A DNA stretch of 64,000 bases. Origin: Sva-07 sp963728195 (GTDB lineage Bacteria > Actinomycetota > Acidimicrobiia > Acidimicrobiales > Ilumatobacteraceae). The DNA is taken from the NCBI GenBank assembly GCA_963728195.1, contig CAVSIX010000014.1:128343-192342 (forward strand), read 5' to 3'. Each line of letters begins with the position of its first letter. The stretch's first letter is position 1. A program made the translations under genes and the position numbers. Below the pieces are notes generated by a model. That model was given only the letters and a program-made list of their open reading frames with translations. It made no database searches and had not been told where the DNA came from. This document shows, piece by piece, positions 7,118 to 17,558 of this stretch.

Positions 7118-8731
7118 GTGGAGTCAGGCGGGCGCATGCTGATCCGTCGCTGGCCCGACACGCCCGAACAACGCGATCGGCTGTTGGCCCCGCGCGACGA
7201 CCTGCTCCTGGAAACGCCCGACACGCCAGCGGATACCAGGGTGCGCGCCGACCGGTTCCGCCAGGACGACGGTCCCTTCGCGGCCTACGAACGCACGGTG
7301 ACGACCGATCGGACACGCGGACAGCTCGTCGAGACGACACGGTATGCGGTGACGATCCCGTGGTTCGGCTGGCTCTTCCGCCTCCCGGTCAGGAGAGTCC
7401 TCGCCCGCAAGGGCTCGCACCAGAGCTGGTGGGTGCCGCCGGACCGGCTCGATGCGACGCAACTGCTGGTGATCGGCCTGCTCGCCGCGGCGTCGATGAG
7501 TGCGGCGTTCGTCAACACGCTGTTCACCCAGACGGTCAACTTCGCTGCCGACGACTTCGGCATCAGCGACACCGGCATCGGCATCGCCGGCGCGGTGGTG
7601 CGAGCAGGCATCCTGATCGCACTGCCGGCGGCGGTGATCGCGGATCGCATCGGCCGCCGTCGGGTGATCGTGGCGGTCGCATGGCTGGGCCCGCTGCTGT
7701 CGCTGCTGGGTGCACTTGCGCCGAGCTTCGTGATCCTGGTGATCACGCAGACACTCGCCCGGCCGATGGGCATCGCGCTCGCGTTCCTGGTCGGTGTGGT
7801 GGCGTCGGAGGAGATGCCGCGCAACAGCCGCGCCTACGCGGTCAGCGTGCTGGCGATGGCGGCCGGATTCGGTGCGGGTGTCGCCGTGCTGTCGCTGCGA
7901 TTCGCCGACTTCGGCGAGGGTGGATGGCGGTACGTGTACCTGGTCGCCGCCGTCTGGTGCCTCGTCGCGCTCGACCTGACGCGCCGGTTGCCCGAGACGC
8001 GCCGGTTCACCGCCGCCCGCGCCACTCCTACCACGAGGGCGCCGCGCTTCAACCTCCGCCGGCTCGCGCTGATCGCCGCGGTCGGCTTCATCGGCAACAT
8101 CTTCATCGCACCGGCGAGCTTCTTCCAGAACCGGTACCTGGCCGACATCCGTGACTTCTCCGGCGGCATGATCGGCATCTTCTCGATCGCGGTCGGCACC
8201 CCGGCGAGCATCGGGCTGATCATCGGGGGCCGCGTCGCCGACACCAGTGGACGGCGCCGCCTGATCGCATTCACGTTGCCGCTCGGCACGGCGGCGATCG
8301 TCGCTGCGTTCGCCGTCGGTGGGCCGCCGCTCTGGGCGTTCTCGTTGATCGGCGGCATCCTGTCGAGCGCCGCCTACCCCGCTCTCGCCGTGTACCGATC
8401 GGAGCTGTTCCCCACCGGCAACCGCAGCCGCGCGGCCGGGCTGATCACCGCAGCAGCGCTCGTCGGCGGGATCGGCGGGCTGCTGCTGACCGGCTGGCTG
8501 CTCGACTCCGGCTGGACGTACGGGCAGGTGATGGCGATGCTCGGGCTGTGCCAGCTGGCCGTCACCGTGCTCGTGGTCGTCGCATATCCCGAGACGGCGC
8601 ACCTCGAACTCGAGGCGCTCAATCCGGAGGACCGCCCGATCGACCTCCATCACGTCGGGCCCGACCACATCGCCCCCGAACAGGCCGGTCACGCCGACCC
8701 CGTCGAACCCGACGATCGACGCGAACGATGA
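7118..8731 (+). CDS. Major facilitator superfamily transporter with soluble N-terminal extension
   Basis: A 537-residue protein. Residues 1 to about 120 are hydrophilic with one short hydrophobic patch (IPWFGWLFRLPV). A 12-segment MFS domain follows, with the loop 2-3 motif ADRIGRRRVIV intact and a second copy, GGRVADTSGRRRL, between the halves. The C-terminal 40 residues are acidic and His-rich. The GTG at 7118 is preferred because TATGCT ends 6 bases before it; an ATG at 7136 is the alternative. The gene diverges from murA with only 22 bases between the starts. The substrate is unknown. Confidence 0.82.
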   Translation: MESGGRMLIRRWPDTPEQRDRLLAPRDDLLLETPDTPADTRVRADRFRQDDGPFAAYERTVTTDRTRGQLVETTRYAVTIPWFGWLFRLPVRRVLARKGSHQSWWVPPDRLDATQLLVIGLLAAASMSAAFVNTLFTQTVNFAADDFGISDTGIGIAGAVVRAGILIALPAAVIADRIGRRRVIVAVAWLGPLLSLLGALAPSFVILVITQTLARPMGIALAFLVGVVASEEMPRNSRAYAVSVLAMAAGFGAGVAVLSLRFADFGEGGWRYVYLVAAVWCLVALDLTRRLPETRRFTAARATPTTRAPRFNLRRLALIAAVGFIGNIFIAPASFFQNRYLADIRDFSGGMIGIFSIAVGTPASIGLIIGGRVADTSGRRRLIAFTLPLGTAAIVAAFAVGGPPLWAFSLIGGILSSAAYPALAVYRSELFPTGNRSRAAGLITAAALVGGIGGLLLTGWLLDSGWTYGQVMAMLGLCQLAVTVLVVVAYPETAHLELEALNPEDRPIDLHHVGPDHIAPEQAGHADPVEPDDRRER

Positions 8732-8758
8732 CGGACCGAGACGGTCTCGCCCCGGAGC

Positions 8759-9331
8759 TCAGCCCAAGCGGCGCACGAACGCAGCGGTGGCCGTGGCGAT
8801 CGTGTCGTCGGCGCCCTTCAGGTCGTGGCGGCCGCCGTCGATCCACACGTGTTCCACCGGTGCCGGAATCGTCGCGGTCCACTCGGTCAGTTCCTCGGGC
8901 GAGCCGAACGGGTCCCTCGTCCCCGAGATGAACAGACATGGCACGGCAAGATCGACGAGATGCTCGACCCGCAGCCGATCCGGCTTGCCGGGCGGGTGCA
9001 GCGGATAGCAGATCAGTACCAGGCCCGCGAGGCGGTCGACCGGCCCCACACCGTCGACGTCCGCAGCGACCATCGAGGCGATCCGCCCACCCATCGACCG
9101 TCCACCCATCACGACCGGGCCGCGGCGTCGCCGGATGGAGCCGAGATCGTCACGGATCGCTTCCATCAGCTTCGGTGCCCGGTCCGGCGCACGGCGGCCC
9201 TGCGCGCGATACGGGAAGTCGCGTCGCTCGACGAACGCGGCGGCGCCCAACGTCTGCTCGATCGCCACGAGGGCGGCCTGGTCGCGGTCCGATCCTGCAC
9301 CCGGATACAGCAGCACGCTGGGCTTGGCCAT
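8759..9331 (-). CDS. Alpha/beta-hydrolase of the KANL3/Tex30 type
   Basis: A 190-residue compact alpha/beta-hydrolase. The nucleophile elbow is GGRSMGGR (Ser near residue 98), the acid is in GTRDPFG (about 140) and the His in GGRHDLKG (about 172), so the catalytic triad is complete. The opening VLLYPGAGSDRDQ resembles the dienelactone-hydrolase-like family called KANL3/Tex30. The substrate cannot be predicted. It follows the J-domain gene on the same strand after 28 bases, with GGAG before the ATG, and converges on the MFS gene 27 bases away. Confidence 0.75.
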   Translation of the reverse strand: MAKPSVLLYPGAGSDRDQAALVAIEQTLGAAAFVERRDFPYRAQGRRAPDRAPKLMEAIRDDLGSIRRRRGPVVMGGRSMGGRIASMVAADVDGVGPVDRLAGLVLICYPLHPPGKPDRLRVEHLVDLAVPCLFISGTRDPFGSPEELTEWTATIPAPVEHVWIDGGRHDLKGADDTIATATAAFVRRLG

Positions 9332-9359
9332 CAGCCGCTCCGCCGCTGGTCGTGTCCGG

Positions 9360-10061
9360 TCATTCCGACGTCGAACTCAGGACGCGGCGGGCCTCGGCGA
9401 GATCGCTCATCGCCTTCGCTGCGTCGACGCTGTCGCCGCCGTGGTCAGGATGCACGTCGCGCATGCGCTCGCGGAACTTGGCCATGACATCTCGCTTGGA
9501 CGGCGTCTTGCCGCCGAGGTCGAAGCCCAGGACCTGCAGTGCCCACGACTTGGGATCGGCCAGCGCTTCGAGCGCCAGTGTCTGGGAACCGGCGAGGTAG
9601 GAGATCATCGCCGGGCCGATCGGGCCGCGCCACCTCGCCGCCTTCTGCAACACCGGCACGATGCGGCGGCGGTGCTCGGGTGCCAGGCGCTCGACGGCGT
9701 AGATCGCACCGAGGACCTGTGACAGGTCGGTGCCGACCGAGTGGAAGTCGAACGAGATGTCGTCGCCGTTGCCGAGCATGCGATGGTGGCTCTTGGCGAG
9801 GCCGTGACGGTCGACCTGGAAGCGATGGCGAAGACGGGGCTGCACGATGCGCTCGCCGGCCTCGATCGAGGTGAGCAGACGGTGCACGTCGGTGACCAGA
9901 TCGTCCTCGACCCCGTACAGGTACTCGGCGACGATCGCACCGAGCAGCAGCCCGCCGAAGCCGGGCGCGGGGTCGACCGGCAGCACGAGGTGGCCGAGGG
10001 CGAGCCGCCGGGTCGGCTGAGCCGGCCGGGTGTGCCAGATCTCGATCTCGGCCAGCAGCAC
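9360..10061 (-). CDS. J-domain (DnaJ-like) protein
   Basis: A 233-residue protein. Its last 65 residues form a J domain: helix-rich DVMAKFRERMRDV, then the HPD motif (HPDHGGD) and a final helix AKAMSDLAEARRVL. HPD is the element that stimulates Hsp70 ATPase. The first 165 residues match no family I know; they hold a hydrophobic stretch (FGGLLLGAIVAEYLYG) and many His/Arg. The start is taken as the GTG at 10061, 5 bases after the upstream gene's stop, which suggests translational coupling with that gene. Confidence 0.72.
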   Translation of the reverse strand: MLLAEIEIWHTRPAQPTRRLALGHLVLPVDPAPGFGGLLLGAIVAEYLYGVEDDLVTDVHRLLTSIEAGERIVQPRLRHRFQVDRHGLAKSHHRMLGNGDDISFDFHSVGTDLSQVLGAIYAVERLAPEHRRRIVPVLQKAARWRGPIGPAMISYLAGSQTLALEALADPKSWALQVLGFDLGGKTPSKRDVMAKFRERMRDVHPDHGGDSVDAAKAMSDLAEARRVLSSTSE

Positions 10062-10066
10062 GACGT

Positions 10067-10867
10067 TCAGACGTAGGGCCGCAGCAGCGAACGGAGTTCC
10101 TGCGCCGCACCGATGATGTCGGACTCGGCGCTGTCGCCCGGCGATCCGGTGGCGGCGTCGTGGCCCATCAGCTCGACGAGGGCGTCGACACCCGCGACCG
10201 CTCCCGCCCATGGGCGATGAGCCATCCCGTAGGGCGGGGTCTTCGCGTCGATGTGCGGTGCCAACTCCAGCAGGTCGGTGCGGGCGCCGGCATCCATCGG
10301 GTCCTTCGCCAGGCGATCGCCGGCGAGGAACATCGTGCTGAGTGCGCCCTCCGGTGGGCCCTGGTGGCCACCGTCATCGCCGCCGTCGCCGAGCAGCTCG
10401 CCGGCTTCGATCGCGTCGAGCAGGTCGTCGACGGCGTGTTCGGCATCGGCGGCGACGACGACGGTCGTGCCGTCCCAGCGGTGCGGCACCTCCGATGCGA
10501 TCAGTGCCTCCGTCAGCACCGCGCGATCGGCGGCCGACCATTCGTCGAGACCGAACTCGGTCGACTCCGCCTCGTCGTCGAGCACGATCGGGAACGGTCC
10601 CAGGACCTCGTCGAGTTCGTCGAACAGCGCATCGACCTGCGCCTCGACCGCTTCGGGCACGATGACCTCGTCGCCGTCCCAGACGTGTGGGATCTCGGCG
10701 TCGGCCAACGCTTCGGACAGCTCGGCACGCTGGTCGAAGTTCCACACCGACACGTCGTAGTGCACCTTGACGACGTCGGGGTCGTTCGGGTCGAAGTCGA
10801 GCGGTTCACCGGATGCTGCGCGGTCCTGCTCGGCCTCGTCACCGGATTGTTTGTTGACGAAAGCCAC
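10067..10867 (-). CDS. Acidic protein with an internal duplication, unknown function
   Basis: A 266-residue acidic protein. Two segments, at about residues 33-90 and 102-155, are similar: each has a hydrophobic-acidic start, RAELSEAL or RAVLTEAL, then (A/S)E(I/V)PH(V/R)WDG, a short beta run (EVIVP or TVVVA), and an Asp/Glu-rich helix ending near VDALFDELDE or VDDLLDAIEA. This looks like a duplicated DUF2007/ACT-like small domain, but I cannot name the family. The C-terminal third (LAGDRLAKDP onward) is separate. It is the first gene of a three-gene minus-strand run and is divergent from glpX across palindromic repeats. Confidence 0.65.
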   Translation of the reverse strand: MAFVNKQSGDEAEQDRAASGEPLDFDPNDPDVVKVHYDVSVWNFDQRAELSEALADAEIPHVWDGDEVIVPEAVEAQVDALFDELDEVLGPFPIVLDDEAESTEFGLDEWSAADRAVLTEALIASEVPHRWDGTTVVVAADAEHAVDDLLDAIEAGELLGDGGDDGGHQGPPEGALSTMFLAGDRLAKDPMDAGARTDLLELAPHIDAKTPPYGMAHRPWAGAVAGVDALVELMGHDAATGSPGDSAESDIIGAAQELRSLLRPYV

Positions 10868-10954
10868 GGCTGAACGCTATCGGCACCCGGCACCCACTCG
10901 AAGTCGTGCTCGAGGTTCCCCGAGCCCAGGTCTCCGCGAACCACGAACCGCGCT

Positions 10955-11056
10955 GCGATGAGCGAACCGACCAGATGCCGGCTGTTGGCTCATCGCAGCG
11001 GAGCGCACCGCGCCAACGATGAGCGAACCGACCAGATACCGCCTGTTGGCTCATCG
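10955..11056. repeat. Paired palindromes, family A, locus 2
   Basis: Copies at 10955-10996 and 11017-11056 start about 61-62 bases apart. The arms are GCGATGAGCGAAC and GTTGGCTCATCGC, 12 of 13 paired. The centre keeps GACCAGAT.CCG. Here the pair lies between divergent 5' ends, so a simple terminator role is unlikely. Confidence 0.88.
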
Positions 11057-11118
11057 CAGGGCGCGAACCGGCTGCGGCGGGGTCCGTCGGGGGTGTGACC
11101 CGCCGGGAGGCGAGGAAG

Positions 11119-11124
11119 TACCGT
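11119..11124 (+). promoter_or_regulatory. -10 box TACCGT, leaderless start of glpX
   Basis: TACCGT is followed by 6 bases (GAGACC) and the ATG at 11131. Confidence 0.5.
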
Positions 11125-11130
11125 GAGACC

Positions 11131-12126
11131 ATGACAACGTCGTCACGTCAACAGCCCGACCGCAACCTCGCCATGGAGCTGGTGCGAGCCACCGAGTCCG
11201 CCTGTCTCGCCGCTGCGCGCTGGGTCGGCAGGGGCGACAAGAACGCCGCCGACCACGCCGCAGTCGAGGCGATGCGCCTCTCGCTGTCGACGGTGTCGAT
11301 GGACGGCATCGTGGTGATCGGCGAGGGCGAGAAGGACGAGGCGCCGATGCTCTACAACGGTGAGCACGTCGGTGACGGCGGCGCTCCCGCCGTCGACGTC
11401 GCCGTCGACCCGATCGACGGCACCACGCTCACTGCGCAGGGCAAGACCAATGCCCTCGCCGTGATCGCCGTCGCCGATCGTGGATCGATGCTCGACCCGG
11501 GCCCCTCGTTCTACATGGACAAGATCGCCGTGGGACCCGATGCGGTCGGTGCGATCGACATCACCGCCACACCCACGCAGAACCTGCGCTGGATCGCCAA
11601 GGCGAAGGGTGAGGAGGTCCGAGATCTCACCGTGGTGATCCTCGACCGTCCCCGCCACGCCGACCTGATCGGCGAGATCCGCGCCAGCGGCTGCCGCATC
11701 CGCTTGATCACCGACGGCGACGTCTACGGCTCGGTGGCGACGTGTTGGCCCGACGCCGGCGCCGACGCTCTGTTCGGCATCGGCGGCACCCCCGAATGCG
11801 TCATCTCCGCGGCTGCGAGCAAGGCGATGGGCGGTGAGATCCAAGCTCGCTTCGCGCCACAGAGCGACGCCGAACGCGACGCGATGACCGAGGCGGGATT
11901 CGATCTGTCACGCGTGTTCGGCCAGGACGACCTGATCAGGAGCGACAACTGCTTCTTCGCCGCGACGGGGCTCACCGACGGCGGGTTGCTGCGCGGCGTG
12001 CGCTTCGATTCGACGGGGGCTCGCACGCAGAGCCTCGTGATGCGTTCGCGCAGCGGCACCGTGCGCATGATCGACGCCCACCATCAGGTCTCGAAGCTTC
12101 GCGAGTTCGCGGCGATCGACTACTGA
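11131..12126 (+). CDS. glpX: Class II fructose-1,6-bisphosphatase
   Basis: GlpX hydrolyses fructose-1,6-bisphosphate in gluconeogenesis; it is the only FBPase class in many actinobacteria. The 331-residue product has the metal-binding GEGEKDEAPML (about 67-77) and DPIDGTTLTAQG (about 92-103), followed by the conserved YMDK(I/L)AVG and DRPRHADLI. The ATG at 11131 fits the TACCGT box 6 bases upstream; a longer in-frame start at 11095 would run through that promoter. The gene ends against a hairpin and converges on the SDR gene. Confidence 0.95.
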   Translation: MTTSSRQQPDRNLAMELVRATESACLAAARWVGRGDKNAADHAAVEAMRLSLSTVSMDGIVVIGEGEKDEAPMLYNGEHVGDGGAPAVDVAVDPIDGTTLTAQGKTNALAVIAVADRGSMLDPGPSFYMDKIAVGPDAVGAIDITATPTQNLRWIAKAKGEEVRDLTVVILDRPRHADLIGEIRASGCRIRLITDGDVYGSVATCWPDAGADALFGIGGTPECVISAAASKAMGGEIQARFAPQSDAERDAMTEAGFDLSRVFGQDDLIRSDNCFFAATGLTDGGLLRGVRFDSTGARTQSLVMRSRSGTVRMIDAHHQVSKLREFAAIDY

Positions 12127-12167
12127 TGGCCTGACCTTCGGGGACGGGTCCGGAAAAGGTCCGTGGA

Positions 12168-12198
12168 GGTCCTTCGGGGTCGGGGTCCCGGAAGGACC
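12168..12198. terminator. Hairpin between convergent glpX and SDR genes
   Basis: GGTCCTTC (12168-12175) pairs with GAAGGACC (12191-12198) across 15 bases that can pair further (GGGG/CCC). There is no T-run on either side. Confidence 0.5.
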
Positions 12199-12204
12199 GG
12201 CGGG

Positions 12205-12981
12205 TCACTGGCGGGTGACGACGCCGCTCACCCAACGCGTGAACGACCGGGGCATGAGGTCGCTGGCGGTCACCGCGACCTTGTAGAGCGCCCCGGGCAC
12301 CGAAATCGTCTTGTTCGATGCGACGTCGCGCAGCCCGGTCGCGGCCACCTGTTCCACCGTCGTCCAGGCCAGCTCGGGAACCCGCAGTGCGGTGCCACCG
12401 CTGTTGCTCCGCTCCTGGAACTCGGTCCTGGTGAGACCGGGACACAGCGCCGTGACGTGCACGCCGGCGCCGCTCACCTCCGCGTGCAGCGCTTCGGTCA
12501 GGCTCGTGACGTACGCCTTCGTCGCGGCGTACACGCCCAGGCCCGGTGACGCCTGAAAGCTCGCCACGCTCGACACGTTGAGCAGGTACCCGCGCCCACG
12601 AGGCACCATCGCACCGAGCGCAGCGTGGCTGAGCACCGTCAACGCCTTGACGTTCAGTTCCACCTCGTCGGCGAGGCGATGCACGTCGAGCTCGTGGAAC
12701 ACACCGCTCGTCCCGAAGCCGGCATTGTTGACCACCAGGTCGATCGGGGCGTCGGTCGATCCGATGCGAGCCGTCGTGGCCGCCTGGCCGTCAGCGGTCA
12801 ACAGGTCGGCTTCGAGCACCTCGAAGTCGTCGTAGCCGTCCGCCATCTCCACGAGGCGGTCGGCGCGACGCGCCACCAGGACGGTCGGCACGCCGGCCTC
12901 CCCGAGCAGACGCGCCATCTCGGCTCCGATCCCCGACGAGGCACCGGTGACCAGGGCGGCCGTGAAGGGGTACGCGGACAT
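12205..12981 (-). CDS. Short-chain dehydrogenase/reductase
   Basis: A 258-residue classical SDR. The cofactor motif TGASSGIG is at about residues 13-20 and NNAG near 88. Ser of NVSSVA (near 136) and the YAATK pair (near 149-153) complete the Ser-Tyr-Lys triad. An Arg pair after the second beta strand (ARRADRL) favours NADP(H). The substrate is unknown; the C-terminal part resembles SDRs with a hydrophobic tail. The ATG at 12981 is the start. It lies downstream of the ATP synthase operon but is separated from atpC by a strong palindrome. Confidence 0.88.
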   Translation of the reverse strand: MSAYPFTAALVTGASSGIGAEMARLLGEAGVPTVLVARRADRLVEMADGYDDFEVLEADLLTADGQAATTARIGSTDAPIDLVVNNAGFGTSGVFHELDVHRLADEVELNVKALTVLSHAALGAMVPRGRGYLLNVSSVASFQASPGLGVYAATKAYVTSLTEALHAEVSGAGVHVTALCPGLTRTEFQERSNSGGTALRVPELAWTTVEQVAATGLRDVASNKTISVPGALYKVAVTASDLMPRSFTRWVSGVVTRQ

Positions 12982-13005
12982 GACCGGCAACCTACTGCCA
13001 CGCAT

Positions 13006-13034
13006 GGTGACGTGGTGCCCGGCACCTCGTCACC
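13006..13034. terminator. 28-base palindrome, family E, copy 1 (after atpC)
   Basis: GGTGACGTGGTGCC (13006-13019) and GGCACCTCGTCACC (13021-13034) pair over 14 bases with one mismatch. The element ends 2 bases beyond the atpC stop. It has no T-tract. Related copies follow rpiB and rho. Confidence 0.7.
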
Positions 13035-13036
13035 GG

Positions 13037-13465
13037 TCAGGCGGTGAAGCTGGTGCCGGTGGCGCGCAGGCGCGCCTCGGCGCGGTCGCGGCCGGCGGTG
13101 GCGACCTCGACCAGCGACGACTCGATGCTCTGGTCGCGCAGCATGTGCTGGTGGCGCTCCAGTGCGGCCTTCGCGCGCTCGACGTCGATGTCCTGAGCCA
13201 GTTCGGCCGTGTCGGACAGGATCGACACCTTGGTCGGCGTGCCGCTCACCTCGACGAAGCCGCGGTGGACGGCGATGTCCTGCACGGTGCCGTCGGTCTG
13301 GAACACCCGCGTGTGGTTCTCGACGAGAGCGCCCAGAAAGGCGGCATGGCCGGCTTGGAACGCGACCTCGCCGCCGCCGAGCGTCCGGGTGATCACCATG
13401 TCGGCCTCACCCGAATACAGCACCGCCTCGGGCGACACCACTTCGACGATCAAGGGCTCGGGCAT
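13037..13465 (-). CDS. atpC: ATP synthase F1 epsilon subunit
   Basis: A 142-residue subunit of the F1 central stalk. The N-terminal beta-sandwich reads EPLIVEVVSPEAVLYSGEADMV, and GGGEVAFQAGHAAFLGAL matches the conserved G-x-x-x-x-x-P/GH-H/A region. A helical C-terminal hairpin of about 50 residues is present, so the inhibitory arm is retained. The ATG at 13465 begins 5 bases after the atpD stop. It is the last gene of the operon and is followed by a palindromic terminator-like element. Confidence 0.95.
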   Translation of the reverse strand: MPEPLIVEVVSPEAVLYSGEADMVITRTLGGGEVAFQAGHAAFLGALVENHTRVFQTDGTVQDIAVHRGFVEVSGTPTKVSILSDTAELAQDIDVERAKAALERHQHMLRDQSIESSLVEVATAGRDRAEARLRATGTSFTA

Positions 13466-13470
13466 GACGG

Positions 13471-14917
<1,447 letters not shown>

Positions 14918-14948
14918 GACTGTGGTTCTCCTGGGGATTGCGTTGCGC

Positions 14949-15929
14949 TCAGTGGGTGGCGCCGGAGTCGGCCGGTTGGAAGTTTTCGTAGATGTCGTCG
15001 CCGAGGTCGAGGTACGGCACGGCGTCGTTGCCTGCGTCGAGCGCTTCGGCACCGCCGACGATCTCCATGATCTCGGTGGTGATCGAGTCCTGGCGGGCCC
15101 GGTTCATCACCGTGCTCAGGGACTTGATGAGTTCCTCGGCGTTGTCGGTGGCCGACTTCATCGCCCGCTGACGATACGCATGCTCCGACGCAGCAGCGTT
15201 GAGCAACGCGGCGTACACGCGAGCCTCGACGTACCGGGGAAGCAGCGTGTCGAGAATCGTTGCCGGATCGGGTTCGAACTCGTAGTCGCCCCCGCTTCCG
15301 TCGGTGCTGCCGGCCCTGCCGTCGCCTCCCCGGACCGTCTCGGCGCTCAGCGGAACGAGCGGTCGCAGCACGACCTCCTGGCTGCCGGCGGAGATGAAGC
15401 GGGTGTAGACGAGCTCGACCTTGTCGACCTCGCCCGACAGGAACAGGTCGACGACGTGCTCGCCGATCTGGCGGGCGTCCTCGTAGCTCGGCTGCGCCGA
15501 GAAGCCGTTGAACGGCTTACCGAGCGTGTAGCCGCGGAACCGGAAGTAACCTTCGGCCTTCTTGCCGACCGGGATGATCGTGTAGTCGTCGCCGCGCAGG
15601 ACGTCGGCTTTGACCTCGCCCTCGGCGGCGCGTTGGACACCCGAGTTGTACCCGCCGCAGAGGCCGCGGTCCGCGGTGATGACGACGTAGCAGGTGTGCT
15701 TGATCTCACCGCGACCGGTCAGCAACGGCGAGTCGGCCGAGGCGCCACCGGCGGCGAGGTCCTTGACGACCTCGGTGATCTGCTCGGAGTAGGGAACCGC
15801 AGCGGCCACACGCGCTTGCGCCTTGACGATGCGCGACGCCGCGATCAGTTCCATCGCGCGCGTGATCTTCTTCGTCGCCTTGACGGTACGGATCCGTTCC
15901 TTGAGGATGCGCTCCTTGCCACCTGCCAT
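14949..15929 (-). CDS. atpG: ATP synthase F1 gamma subunit
   Basis: The rotor shaft of F1, 326 residues. The N-terminal helix (MAGGKERILKERIRTVKATKKITRAMELIA) and the C-terminal helix (RAMKSATDNAEELIKSL...NRARQDSITTEIMEIVGGAEAL) form the expected coiled coil. The VITADRGLCGGYN strand of the central domain is conserved. The protein is about 35 residues longer than E. coli gamma, owing to a Gly/Asp/Ser-rich insert near residues 208-235; actinobacterial gamma subunits also carry inserts. It lies between atpA (5-base gap) and atpD. Confidence 0.95.
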   Translation of the reverse strand: MAGGKERILKERIRTVKATKKITRAMELIAASRIVKAQARVAAAVPYSEQITEVVKDLAAGGASADSPLLTGRGEIKHTCYVVITADRGLCGGYNSGVQRAAEGEVKADVLRGDDYTIIPVGKKAEGYFRFRGYTLGKPFNGFSAQPSYEDARQIGEHVVDLFLSGEVDKVELVYTRFISAGSQEVVLRPLVPLSAETVRGGDGRAGSTDGSGGDYEFEPDPATILDTLLPRYVEARVYAALLNAAASEHAYRQRAMKSATDNAEELIKSLSTVMNRARQDSITTEIMEIVGGAEALDAGNDAVPYLDLGDDIYENFQPADSGATH

Positions 15930-15934
15930 CTAGA

Positions 15935-17524
15935 TCACTCCGTTGCGAGGGTCTTGTTGGAGTGGGCGGCGCCGACCTCGTCGGCGTCGATCGCCGTGGG
16001 ATCGACGGAATAGCTGTGGTCGGAGGCGGTGAAGTTCTCCTTGAAACTCGTGATGGCGTCGTCGAGGCCCTCGGGAAGGCCCGAGGTGCGGATCTCCGAC
16101 AGCAGGCCGGCGTGGGTGGTACGCATGTACTCGAGCAGCTCGCGCTCGAAGCGGACCACATCGGCGGCGGGGATCGAGTCGAGATACCCCTTGGTGCCGG
16201 CAAAGATCGACACGACCTGCTCCTCGACCGGCATCGGGCTGTTCAGCGGCTGCTTGAGCAACTCGACGAGGCGGTAGCCGCGCTCGAGCTGGGCGGCCGA
16301 CACGGCGTCGAGTTCCGAGCCGAAGGTGGCGAACGCCTCGAGCTCGCGGAACTGTGCGAGGTCACCCTTGAGCGTGCCGGCAACCGCCTTCATCGACTTG
16401 ATCTGCGCGGCGCTGCCGACTCGTGACACTGAGATGCCCACGTCGACGGCCGGGCGGATACCGGACTTGAACAGGTTGTCCTGCAGGTACACCTGGCCGT
16501 CGGTGATCGAGATCACGTTGGTCGGGATGAACGCCGCCACGTCGCCGGCCTTGGTCTCGATGATCGGCAATGCGGTGAGCGAGCCGGCCCCGAGCTCGTC
16601 GGACAGCTTGGCCGCCCGCTCGAGCAGACGACTGTGGAGATAGAACACGTCGCCGGGATACGCCTCGCGGCCCGGCGGGCGGCGCAGCAGCAGCGACAGC
16701 TGACGGTACGCCTCGGCCTGCTTGGACAGGTCGTCGTACACCACGAGGGCGTGTTCGCCGTTGTCCATCCAGTGCTGGCCGATGGCGCAGCCGGCGTACG
16801 GGGCGAGATACTTGAACGGCGCCGGGTCGGACGCCGATGCGACGACGACGACCGTGTAGTCGAGCGCACCGGCCTGGCGCAGCGTGTCGACGGTCTGCGA
16901 CACGGTGGAACTCTTCTGGCCGACGGCTACGTAGATGCACTTCACACCGAGGCCGCGCTGGTTGAGGATCGTGTCGATCGCGATCGTGGTCTTGCCGGTC
17001 TTGCGGTCGCCGATGATCAGCTCGCGCTGTCCACGTCCGATCGGGGTCATGGCATCGATCGCCTTGATGCCGGTCTGCAGCGGCTCGTGCACCGGCTTGC
17101 GGCCCATGATGCCCGGCGCCTGGATCTCCATGCGCCGGGTCTGCGTGCCGATGAGATCACCCTGGCCGTCGATCGGCTGGCCGAGAGCGTTGACGACGCG
17201 ACCGAGCATGCCGTCGCCGACGGGCATCGAGAGGATGCTGCCGGTCGCCCGGACGGTCTGTCCCTCCTGGATGTTGTCGACGTCGCCGAGCACGACGGCG
17301 CCGATCGAGGTCTCGTCGAGGTTCAGGGCGAGGCCGACGGAACCGTCCTCGAACTCGAGGAGTTCGTTCACCGCGGCGTCGGGGAGTCCGCTGACGCGGG
17401 CGATGCCGTCACCGACGGAGGCCACGCGGCCGACGGTGCGGGCCTCGAGTGAGGGCTCGAACCCGTCGAGATTGGACTTGAGCGCCGACGCGATGTCGGC
17501 GGCGGAAATGGTCAGCTCAGCCAT
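15935..17524 (-). CDS. atpA: ATP synthase F1 alpha subunit
   Basis: The non-catalytic nucleotide-binding alpha subunit, 529 residues. The P-loop is GDRKTGKTTIAID (about 173-185), with GQKSSTV and the conserved ELIIGDR segment before it. The signature P-x-(I/V)-D-x-x-x-S-x-S-R is intact as PAVDVGISVSRVG. The C-terminus extends about 20 residues past most alpha subunits (SYSVDPTAIDADEVGAAHSN). It begins 34 bases after atpH and leads into atpG. Confidence 0.96.
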   Translation of the reverse strand: MAELTISAADIASALKSNLDGFEPSLEARTVGRVASVGDGIARVSGLPDAAVNELLEFEDGSVGLALNLDETSIGAVVLGDVDNIQEGQTVRATGSILSMPVGDGMLGRVVNALGQPIDGQGDLIGTQTRRMEIQAPGIMGRKPVHEPLQTGIKAIDAMTPIGRGQRELIIGDRKTGKTTIAIDTILNQRGLGVKCIYVAVGQKSSTVSQTVDTLRQAGALDYTVVVVASASDPAPFKYLAPYAGCAIGQHWMDNGEHALVVYDDLSKQAEAYRQLSLLLRRPPGREAYPGDVFYLHSRLLERAAKLSDELGAGSLTALPIIETKAGDVAAFIPTNVISITDGQVYLQDNLFKSGIRPAVDVGISVSRVGSAAQIKSMKAVAGTLKGDLAQFRELEAFATFGSELDAVSAAQLERGYRLVELLKQPLNSPMPVEEQVVSIFAGTKGYLDSIPAADVVRFERELLEYMRTTHAGLLSEIRTSGLPEGLDDAITSFKENFTASDHSYSVDPTAIDADEVGAAHSNKTLATE

Positions 17525-17558
17525 GTGGTTGTCTCGTTCCTTTGTGAGCGGGCCCGGC

